Virus record (IMG/VR): IMGVR_UViG_3300021957_000228
Location: 1-28,098 of that record
From: a virus
Length of the DNA: 28,098 nucleotides
Direction: 5' to 3' (one strand)
Below the pieces are notes generated by a model, which was not told the origin of the DNA, did not search any database, and saw nothing but the letters and a program-made list of their open reading frames with translations. Positions 1-6,589 of the stretch are shown one piece after another (the stretch's first letter is position 1; the number at the start of each line of letters is the position of its first letter). A program made the translations under genes and the position numbers.

Positions 1-1
1 T

Positions 2-136
2 AACCAAGAAGGAGAAGAAGTTATTATGCAAATAGCTAAAACTGCTATAAACCTTATGGATGAACAACCAGGAACATCTGCTCATATTGCGTTACAGTCC
101 GTATTAGAGGATTATATAGAAGAAAACGGTTTATAA
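2..136 (+). CDS. 3' end of an unknown protein (partial)
   Basis: The reading frame is open from the window edge to a TAA at 134-136 and gives the last 44 residues of a protein whose start lies upstream. The visible part is acidic and probably helical, with EEVIMQIAKTA near its start and a C-terminus ending YIEENGL. An internal ATG at 26 could start a very short product, but the frame is open before it, so truncation by the window is the simpler reading. Ten bases separate it from the next gene, so the two are probably co-transcribed. I do not recognise the family. Confidence 0.6.
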   Translation, partial: NQEGEEVIMQIAKTAINLMDEQPGTSAHIALQSVLEDYIEENGL

Positions 137-146
137 TAATAATAAG

Positions 147-461
147 ATGAAAGACAACTTTAACTTAAGAGCATTCTTAATAGAAAATAAACTTACACAA
201 AACAGTCGAGCGTTAAAAGAAGAAGTAGACTATCACATTGAACTATTAGTTCCAAAAGTAGCCTTTGACGTTGAATCAGGAGATCTAGCAGATTCTCCAT
301 ATGAATTTGGTACTGAAGACGAAATAAAAAACGGAGAAGTAGATGTTACAACTTATACAGATGGTGATGAATTAGATGAGTGGGTTTTTGGTCGTAGCTA
401 TAAGCAAGCTAAACATTTTGAAAAAGAATACCCAGGTTTATTCAAAGTAGTAGTTAAATAA
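147..461 (+). CDS. Small protein with head-targeting-like N-terminus
   Basis: This 104-aa protein has no family I can name. Its first 20 residues (FNLRAFLIENKLTQNSRAL from residue 5) closely match the start of the candidate internal head protein at 9437 (FNLRKFLSENKLTTNSRVL). In both, a leucine, any residue and a glutamate fall at residues 11-13. That fits the (I/L)xE cleavage pattern known for T4 gp21 protease, so I infer a peptide that directs the protein into the prohead and is then removed. The remainder (residues 25-104) is acidic, with aromatic residues near the C-terminus (DEWVFGRSYKQAKHFEKEYPG). There is no Shine-Dalgarno sequence, and its stop codon directly abuts the next ATG, suggesting coupled translation. 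A minor internal head protein is likely; the enzymatic role, if any, is unknown. Confidence 0.75.
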   Translation: MKDNFNLRAFLIENKLTQNSRALKEEVDYHIELLVPKVAFDVESGDLADSPYEFGTEDEIKNGEVDVTTYTDGDELDEWVFGRSYKQAKHFEKEYPGLFKVVVK

Positions 462-1985
462 ATGAATATAATAGATAGAGTTATATTAGAATGGTCGTAT
501 AAGACCAAAAAAGGATATCCTGACATTAATAGTCAAGAGGATATGGCTTTGTTTGAATCTATATTTGGTTTTATTCCTTTATTAAATGAAGATAAAGATC
601 TAGTAAACCTTATTAAGAGTAAAATAAACAGATACGGTGATATAGAAGCTACTGCAGGTACATCTAAGATTGTTTTAAAATTTTCTGAAATTCCATCTAG
701 AGGAGCAAGTTCAAGCACACTTAGAGGAGAGGTATTTACAGAATTAGAAAAACTAGCTAACCAAGAAGAAGACATAACCTCTTACACTAAAGCCAGATCA
801 TCGAGTTCTTCAGTAGGGCAATCATTACTCACGTTTAGAGGAAATGATTATTCGATTATAGTAAAAGGAACAGCAGCAGAAGATAGTGCAGATACAGATG
901 TAAAAGAAGGTTTAGTTTCTTTATTCTATGTTAGTGATATTACTTCACCATTTACAGTAGAAAACATTTCAGAAAGAGCAGAACGTTTAATAAGTACAAT
1001 GCCAGCAGAAATTCCTGGAGAAGATTCAACTAGCACCAAAAAAATTGTTTCATACTTATCAGCGCTTGAACCTAAAAACTCGCATGTAAACTTTGTTAAC
1101 CAACCTCTATCTAGTGCTCTTGCTATTAAGGAAAAATACCCTAAAGCTAAACTTATACGTTCAGGAAAATTTGATGAGATAAGAAGTAAGGCCAAACAAC
1201 TTACCGGATATGATAAAGACAAATGGTGCCCCGGAGATTTATACGTACAGTTAAAAGGTATACCCGATATTAATTCTGCAGACAATATTGAAATAATTAA
1301 TAATTTCTTTGTGCAAGAATGGGGAGGTACTACAAACGTAGCAGGTGAAGAAGCTTCTTTAGTAGCAGTTTCTTTAAAACAGCAAAAAGCACAAGGTGGA
1401 AAAGCAAAAGGTCTTCTTGCTAAATACTCTAAAGTTAGATCAGATTATAATTTAACTAATGATGAAAAAGGGTACGATGTAGATCAGTTTAAAGAAGCAA
1501 TCGTACCATTAAGGAGTAAAATAAGCTCTTTAGTTGGATCTGCAGATAATGTGTCGTACAGCTTAGAAAGTATAAGTTTAGAAGATTTTGATATAGATCA
1601 ACTTAGAGGAAAATATGCGGCTTTGAAAGCTATTGAATTCCTATTTAAGAAGTTTCCACCAGGTAAAATAGCTGACGCAGTAGTTGCATTAGCAGGCTTT
1701 GCAATGTCTTTAACTGATGTTAACCCTGGTTTTTTTAAAATAATTGGTAACTCATCAGGAACTAATGCTACAGTAGAATCATACCCTCAAGGTACTAATA
1801 TAGTTCTCTACAATAAAGAAGGGGATTATAAAGATATTAAGATATTAGATACAGATAGTTACGGAGGAGTAAGAATATTATTTCACATACTAAAACGAGG
1901 TAAACCACACTTCGTCCAGATAAGTGCAAGGAACAATGGTAATACTCAAGGCACTTTAGAAATAGAAAAAATAAATCCAATATAG
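462..1985 (+). CDS. Unknown 507-aa protein with possible nuclease-like motif
   Basis: A large protein lying just before the terminase gene; I cannot assign it firmly. The N-terminus (ILEWSYKTKKGYPDINS, residues 8-24) resembles the opening of hypothetical proteins of marine T4-like phages, from memory. The centre has WCPGDLYVQ (W255 to Q263), followed about 40 residues later by EEASLVAVSLKQQKAQGGKA (E296 to A315, with K306). An aspartate, a hydrophobic strand and a strand ending in lysine in this order recall PD-(D/E)xK nuclease folds, although the usual acidic residue two before the lysine is Ser304. A Ser-rich stretch (SSSSSVG) lies near residue 115, and a hydrophobic helix (IADAVVALAGFAMSL) near 405-420. 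T4 has its small terminase gene at this place, but length and content do not fit gp16. An injected or virion-associated enzyme is possible; function is unproven. Confidence 0.8.
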   Translation: MNIIDRVILEWSYKTKKGYPDINSQEDMALFESIFGFIPLLNEDKDLVNLIKSKINRYGDIEATAGTSKIVLKFSEIPSRGASSSTLRGEVFTELEKLANQEEDITSYTKARSSSSSVGQSLLTFRGNDYSIIVKGTAAEDSADTDVKEGLVSLFYVSDITSPFTVENISERAERLISTMPAEIPGEDSTSTKKIVSYLSALEPKNSHVNFVNQPLSSALAIKEKYPKAKLIRSGKFDEIRSKAKQLTGYDKDKWCPGDLYVQLKGIPDINSADNIEIINNFFVQEWGGTTNVAGEEASLVAVSLKQQKAQGGKAKGLLAKYSKVRSDYNLTNDEKGYDVDQFKEAIVPLRSKISSLVGSADNVSYSLESISLEDFDIDQLRGKYAALKAIEFLFKKFPPGKIADAVVALAGFAMSLTDVNPGFFKIIGNSSGTNATVESYPQGTNIVLYNKEGDYKDIKILDTDSYGGVRILFHILKRGKPHFVQISARNNGNTQGTLEIEKINPI

Positions 1986-1992
1986 GATAGTT

Positions 1993-3567
1993 ATGGCAAA
2001 AGATATAAAAAAAATAATAGCACAAGAGTACTTTAAGTGTGCTAAAGATCCGGCCTACTTCATGAGGAAGTATTGCTATATACAGCATCCTACAAGAGGA
2101 CGTATACTATTTAATTTATATCCATTTCAGGATAAAGTATTACATTTATTTAGAGATCATCAATATCTAATTACTCTCAAGTCAAGACAGTTAGGTATAT
2201 CCACTTTAGCTGCAGGTTACTCTCTGTGGCTTATGTTGTTTCATAAGGATAAGAACGTACTTGCTCTAGCAACAACTCAAGCTACTGCAAGAAACTTAGT
2301 ATCTAAGACTATGTTTATGTATGATCAACTACCTAAATGGTTAAGATTACCAGCAGTAGAGAAAAATAAATTATCACTTAGACTAAAGAATGGATCGAAA
2401 ATTACAGCTAAATCTTCTAACGCCGATGCCGCAAGGTCAGAGGCAGTATCACTACTGCTTATCGATGAAGCAGCCTTTATTGATAACATTCAAGAAACGT
2501 TTACAGCAGCACAACAAACCTTAGCAACAGGTGGACAGTGTATGGCATTATCAACTCCTAACGGAATTGGTAACTGGTTCCATCAAACATGGGAAAAAGC
2601 AGAAAGCGCAGAAAATAGCTTTGTTCCTATTAAATTACCATGGACAGTACATCCAGAAAGAAACCAAGAATGGAGAGAACAACAAGACTCAGACCTTGGT
2701 CCTAGAATGGCTGGACAGGAATGTGATTGTGACTTCTTAGCTTCTGGAGATACTGTATTCGAACCAGATGACATGATGTTTTATGAACAAACATACTTAA
2801 AGGATCCTTTAGAGAGGAGAGGTGTTGACGGTAATTTATGGATTTGGGAAGGAGTTGATTACACTAAATCATATATGGTTGTAGCAGATGTAGCTCGAGG
2901 AGACTCTGCAGATTATTCTGCATTCCACGTATTTGATGTAGAAACCTGTACTCAAGTTGGTGAATACAAAGGTAAGTTATCTCCTAAAGATTTTGGAAAT
3001 GTACTAGTAGGAATAGCAACAGAATACAATCAGGCATTATTAGTAGTAGAAAACGCAAACATTGGTTGGGCTACGATAGAACAGATAATGGAACGTCAAT
3101 ATACAAATCTATACTATAGTACTACATCTCAAATGGAAACTGTAGAATCATATATGAGCAAATTTGAAAGAGATAAACTAGTTCCAGGCTTTACTATGTC
3201 TGTTAGAACTAGACCTTTAGTAATTGCTAAGATGATTGAATACATAAGAGAAAGAGGTGTTACCATACAGTCTAAGAGGTTATTAGGAGAGATGAGAGTA
3301 TTTGTATGGAAGAATGGAAAACCTCAAGCACAGATTAATTACAACGATGATTTACTTATTTCAGCAGCAACAGCACTATATGTTAGAGATACTGCTCTAA
3401 GACTAAGACAGCAAGGTATGGACCTAGCACGAGCACAGTTATCATCTTTTAGTAACCTTAACTCAAGAAACAAAGCAATCATAAATACAGTTGGAAACCA
3501 GCAAAATAATCCGTATATTGTAGATAACGGACGTACTCAAGAAGATATTTCCTGGTTATTAAAATAG
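1993..3567 (+). CDS. 17: Terminase large subunit (gp17-like)
   Basis: This is the DNA-packaging motor ATPase and nuclease, which docks on the portal, translocates DNA into the prohead and cuts the concatemer. The ATPase part shows a Walker A-type loop SRQLGIST (residues 64-71), Walker B with catalytic glutamate LLLIDEAAF (154-162; D158, E159) and a coupling motif ALSTPNG (185-191). The RNase H-like nuclease part shows acidic residues in VADVARGDSADYSAF (D299), LVVENANIG (E353) and NYNDDLL (D452/D453). The length (524 aa) is somewhat shorter than T4 gp17 at 610. The Walker A lysine of T4 (SRQLGKTT) is isoleucine here, a deviation seen in other phage terminases, where a basic residue earlier in the loop is thought to compensate. 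The gene starts 7 bases after the preceding stop and ends in TAG just before a promoter-like motif and the portal gene. Confidence 0.96.
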   Translation: MAKDIKKIIAQEYFKCAKDPAYFMRKYCYIQHPTRGRILFNLYPFQDKVLHLFRDHQYLITLKSRQLGISTLAAGYSLWLMLFHKDKNVLALATTQATARNLVSKTMFMYDQLPKWLRLPAVEKNKLSLRLKNGSKITAKSSNADAARSEAVSLLLIDEAAFIDNIQETFTAAQQTLATGGQCMALSTPNGIGNWFHQTWEKAESAENSFVPIKLPWTVHPERNQEWREQQDSDLGPRMAGQECDCDFLASGDTVFEPDDMMFYEQTYLKDPLERRGVDGNLWIWEGVDYTKSYMVVADVARGDSADYSAFHVFDVETCTQVGEYKGKLSPKDFGNVLVGIATEYNQALLVVENANIGWATIEQIMERQYTNLYYSTTSQMETVESYMSKFERDKLVPGFTMSVRTRPLVIAKMIEYIRERGVTIQSKRLLGEMRVFVWKNGKPQAQINYNDDLLISAATALYVRDTALRLRQQGMDLARAQLSSFSNLNSRNKAIINTVGNQQNNPYIVDNGRTQEDISWLLK

Positions 3568-3569
3568 AC

Positions 3570-3577
3570 TATTTATA
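3570..3577 (+). promoter_or_regulatory. Candidate late promoter, portal gene
   Basis: The sequence CTATTTATATAAAA contains the 8-base motif TATTTATA, 15 bases before the portal ATG. This copy overlaps the terminase stop region, in a gap of only 25 bp. It is one of nine intergenic copies in the window, all in the same orientation. Promoter function is inferred from recurrence and placement. Confidence 0.6.
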
Positions 3578-3592
3578 TAAAAACACAAATTA

Positions 3593-5479
3593 ATGGCAGA
3601 TAAATCGCTATTTGGACGTTTACAACGGCTCTTCTCTACAGATGTAGTAATTCGAAATGTTGGAGGAACACAGCTAAAAGTTGTAGACACAAATAATATA
3701 CAGACCACAGGTAAGTACCAGACCAATTCTCTTATGGATAGGTTTACTAGGTTATATACCTATAATAAAGCAAATATATTTAACCCTAATTTAAACTATC
3801 AGACGTTAAGGGTACAGTTATATTCTGATTATGAGGCTATGGATACTGATCCAATTATAGCATCTGCACTTGATATTATTGCTGATGAAGCAACAGTAAA
3901 GAATGATCAAAACGAAATACTAGGTATTAAATCTACAGACGAAAATATACAGAGAGTTCTTTATAACTTATTTTATGATGTATTAAATATAGAGTTTAAC
4001 CTTTGGTCATGGACTAGAAATATGGTTAAATATGGAGACTTCTTTTTGAAATTAGAAATAGCAGAAAAGTATGGAGTCTATAATGTACTACCTTATACTG
4101 TATATCATATCGCTCGACACGAAGGACATGACCCAGATAATCCTCAGAAAGTAGAATTTGAATTAGATCCAGACGGTATAACTGCTTCTACAGATACTTC
4201 TTATGCACCCGGTAAGCATAAGACTAAAAACGTAAAAATAGACAATTACGAAATGGCTCACTTCAGATTAATATCTGATACACATTACTTACCTTACGGT
4301 AGATCTTATTTAGAGCCAGCTAGAAAAATATTTAAACAAACATCTCTAATGGAAGATGCAATGTTGATTCATAGAATCATGAGAGCACCGGAAAAGAGAA
4401 TGTTCTATATTAACGTAGGTTCTATTCCTCCTAATGAAGTTGAGCAGTTTATGCAAAAGACTATTAATGGAATGAAAAAAACTCCTTATGTTGATCCACA
4501 AACCGGTCAATATAATTTGAAGTTTAATATGCAAAATATGATGGAAGATTTTTATCTTCCTGTAAGAGGTGGAGATACTGCTACTAAAATAGAAACTACC
4601 AAAGGTTTAGAGTACGATGGTACAAACGATGTACAGTACCTACAATCTAAATTATTTGCAGCATTAAAAATACCTAAAGCATACTTTGGATACGAAGGTG
4701 ATTTATCAGGAAAAGCTACTTTAGCAGCAGAAGATATTAGATTTGCTAGGACAGTAGAACGTATACAAAGAATAATGGAATCGGAATTAACTAAGATTGC
4801 ATTAGTACATCTATATACTCAAGGCTTTGAAGGAGAGAGTTTAACTAATTTTGAAATTAAATTAACTACACCTTCTATCATATTTGAACAGGAAAAGGTT
4901 GCTCTTATGAAAGAGAAGATTGATTTAGCTGCTCAAATGAAAGATTCTAAATTATTTTCTACTGACTATATTTACGAAAATATATTCGATATGTCTGAAG
5001 ATAAGTACATGGAAATGAGAGACCTTATGGTAGAGGATGAGAAACGTAAATTTAGAAGAACTCAAATAGAAGCAGAAGGAAACGATCCAGCTTCTTCTGG
5101 AGTTACATACGGTACTCCTCATGATTTAGCATCTATGTACGGTAGAAGAGCTACATCAACTCCAAAAGGAGGCGATAAAACAGATTTACCTATAGGATAC
5201 TCAGAATGGGGACAGCCAGGTCCAGAAGGCGGAAGACCTAGAGAAAGAGCATCAGTATACGGAACCACAGCAGGATTAGGAGGTAGAGATCCTTTAGGTT
5301 CTCATGGTTTAAAAGGAGGCTACCCTAGCGACGGAGAAAATGTTAACGAAAATACTATAGCAAAGAATATTTTAGCTAAAAATGAAGATTTGTTAAAGAA
5401 GATAGTATTTACAAAAAATAGTGACGAGGACAAAGAAGGGCTACTAAACGAAGATCAAATTAAAGATTTAGGTAAGTAG
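3593..5479 (+). CDS. 20: Portal vertex protein (gp20-like)
   Basis: The portal forms the dodecameric ring at one capsid vertex, nucleates prohead assembly and is the channel for DNA entry. The core (about residues 45-490) looks like T4 gp20: the N-terminal region contains YSDYEAMDTDPIIASALDII and a tryptophan-containing stretch near NLWSWTRNMVKYGD. The central part has RIMRAPEKRMFYINVG, and a conserved segment follows with KIPKAYFGYEGDLSGKATLA. At 628 aa it is about 100 residues longer than T4 gp20. The extra length is a C-terminal Gly/Pro/Arg-rich stretch (about 496-585, with SMYGRR and ASVYGTT as similar pieces) and an acidic helical end. It follows terminase directly, whereas T4 has sheath and tube genes in between. 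A TATTTATA motif lies 15 bases upstream; there is no Shine-Dalgarno sequence. Confidence 0.95.
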   Translation: MADKSLFGRLQRLFSTDVVIRNVGGTQLKVVDTNNIQTTGKYQTNSLMDRFTRLYTYNKANIFNPNLNYQTLRVQLYSDYEAMDTDPIIASALDIIADEATVKNDQNEILGIKSTDENIQRVLYNLFYDVLNIEFNLWSWTRNMVKYGDFFLKLEIAEKYGVYNVLPYTVYHIARHEGHDPDNPQKVEFELDPDGITASTDTSYAPGKHKTKNVKIDNYEMAHFRLISDTHYLPYGRSYLEPARKIFKQTSLMEDAMLIHRIMRAPEKRMFYINVGSIPPNEVEQFMQKTINGMKKTPYVDPQTGQYNLKFNMQNMMEDFYLPVRGGDTATKIETTKGLEYDGTNDVQYLQSKLFAALKIPKAYFGYEGDLSGKATLAAEDIRFARTVERIQRIMESELTKIALVHLYTQGFEGESLTNFEIKLTTPSIIFEQEKVALMKEKIDLAAQMKDSKLFSTDYIYENIFDMSEDKYMEMRDLMVEDEKRKFRRTQIEAEGNDPASSGVTYGTPHDLASMYGRRATSTPKGGDKTDLPIGYSEWGQPGPEGGRPRERASVYGTTAGLGGRDPLGSHGLKGGYPSDGENVNENTIAKNILAKNEDLLKKIVFTKNSDEDKEGLLNEDQIKDLGK

Positions 5480-5483
5480 TGCA

Positions 5484-5491
5484 TATTTATA
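5484..5491 (+). promoter_or_regulatory. Candidate late promoter, head-assembly genes
   Basis: CATATTTATATATAG carries TATTTATA 17 bases before the ATG at 5509, in the 29-bp gap after the portal. It could drive the run of genes to 10024, which has no further intergenic copy. Function is inferred. Confidence 0.55.
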
Positions 5492-5508
5492 TATAGTAAA
5501 CGTATAAG

Positions 5509-6363
5509 ATGAAGATAAAGCATTCGAAGTATAGAAATACTGGACTGATATTTGAATTATTAGTAAAGCAAATAGCGGCTGATACTCTAAATAGAGAACA
5601 GTCACCGGCTGTTAGTATTCTAAAGGAATTCTACGCATCCAAAAATTCTTTAGCAAAAGAATATAAACTCTACGATTTAGTAACTAAATCTAAAGGAGTA
5701 TCTCAAAAGCGAGCAGAAGCAATAGTATCCACAATTACAGAGGTATCAAGAAAGCTAAATCAAGATGCTCTTAAAAATCAGAAGTATAAATTAATTTCTG
5801 AGATAAAGAAGCATTATGACTTAGATGAATTTTTTAGTATTCAAGTTAGAGACTATAAAGCTTTAGCTTCTATGTACTGCTTATTGGAAGCACAGAATAA
5901 TGAAGAACTAGTAGACCCAAAATATTTAGTAGATAATAAAGTGACTCTATTAGAACACTTAACAGATAAATCTCAAAACTCAAATGACGTAAAGGATACT
6001 TTAATAGAAGAGTATTCTAAATACGATAAAGATTTAAAATTACTTACATTTAAAATACTGTTAGAAAAGTTTAATAATACATATAAAGACTTACTTCCAG
6101 AACAAAAAAATATACTTAAAGAATTTATTACATCAGTTAATTCTAAGAAACGTCTACATAATATAGTAAACGAAGAATTAAAGAAGATAAATTCAGAAGT
6201 TAATAAACTTACTTCTAAGGTGACTGATGAAGTAGTAAAAATAAAATTAGAAGAAGTAGCTAGATCTATAAAGGCAGTAAAGAATACTGAAAAGATCGAT
6301 GATACTCACTTAGTTAACTTAATGCAATTTTACGACTTAGTGAATGAATTAAAAACACTGTAA
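5509..6363 (+). CDS. Helical protein of the head-assembly block, function unknown
   Basis: A 284-aa, Lys/Glu/Leu-rich protein that looks almost entirely alpha-helical, with coiled-coil-like stretches (for example NEELKKINSEVNKLTSKVTD near residues 221-240). The opening MKIKHSKYRNTGLIFELLVK is distinctive and, as far as I recall, recurs in hypothetical proteins beside the portal gene in marine T4-like phages. No catalytic motif, signal peptide or membrane segment is visible. Its place between portal and protease corresponds to the T4 position of the small prohead core proteins gp67 and gp68, so a role in the prohead core or in portal-associated assembly is a reasonable inference. Its TAA overlaps the next ATG by one base (TAATG), which suggests coupled translation. 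Confidence 0.85.
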   Translation: MKIKHSKYRNTGLIFELLVKQIAADTLNREQSPAVSILKEFYASKNSLAKEYKLYDLVTKSKGVSQKRAEAIVSTITEVSRKLNQDALKNQKYKLISEIKKHYDLDEFFSIQVRDYKALASMYCLLEAQNNEELVDPKYLVDNKVTLLEHLTDKSQNSNDVKDTLIEEYSKYDKDLKLLTFKILLEKFNNTYKDLLPEQKNILKEFITSVNSKKRLHNIVNEELKKINSEVNKLTSKVTDEVVKIKLEEVARSIKAVKNTEKIDDTHLVNLMQFYDLVNELKTL

Positions 6364-6557
6364 TGAAGAAATCAGAAGCAGTATCGTTTATTAAAGAAGT
6401 AATGAAGGAGCTAGATGAAGCAAATGTAACTGGAGGAACAGCAACGTTTACACCAGGAACAGGAGCACAATATGCTACTCCTTTTGCTTTTGGTAAAGGC
6501 AATAGAGCTAAAAAGGCATTAAAGAAATTAGGATATAAACAGGTTAACCGTCCTTAA
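6363..6557 (+). CDS. 64-aa prohead-core-like protein
   Basis: A short basic protein that starts on the last base of the preceding stop codon. The first 19 residues form a helix with two sites fitting T4 gp21 cleavage, IKE at residues 10-12 and LDE at 17-19 followed by alanine. The remainder has a Gly/Thr-rich piece (GGTATFTPGTGAQYATPFAF, residues 24-43) and a basic tail (AKKALKKLGYKQVNRP). Size and position recall the small T4 prohead core proteins, but I see no sequence match to gp67 or gp68, so this is inferred from context. A 5-bp hairpin (6547-6561) spans its stop codon. Confidence 0.75.
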   Translation: MKKSEAVSFIKEVMKELDEANVTGGTATFTPGTGAQYATPFAFGKGNRAKKALKKLGYKQVNRP

Positions 6558-6561
6558 CGGT
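6547..6561 (+). other. Small stem-loop across a stop codon
   Basis: ACCGT (6547-6551) pairs with ACGGT (6557-6561) around a 5-base loop, spanning the TAA of the 64-aa gene. No T-run follows, so it does not look like an intrinsic terminator. It may slow or trim transcripts between the 64-aa and 750-aa genes, or be chance. Confidence 0.3.
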
Positions 6562-6589
6562 CTTAAAATAACAAATTAGTTGACTACTT

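Noticed and set aside
926-1285. 119-aa open frame on the - strand
   Set aside because: It lies wholly inside the 507-aa gene, against the direction of all other genes, with no family features or promoter.
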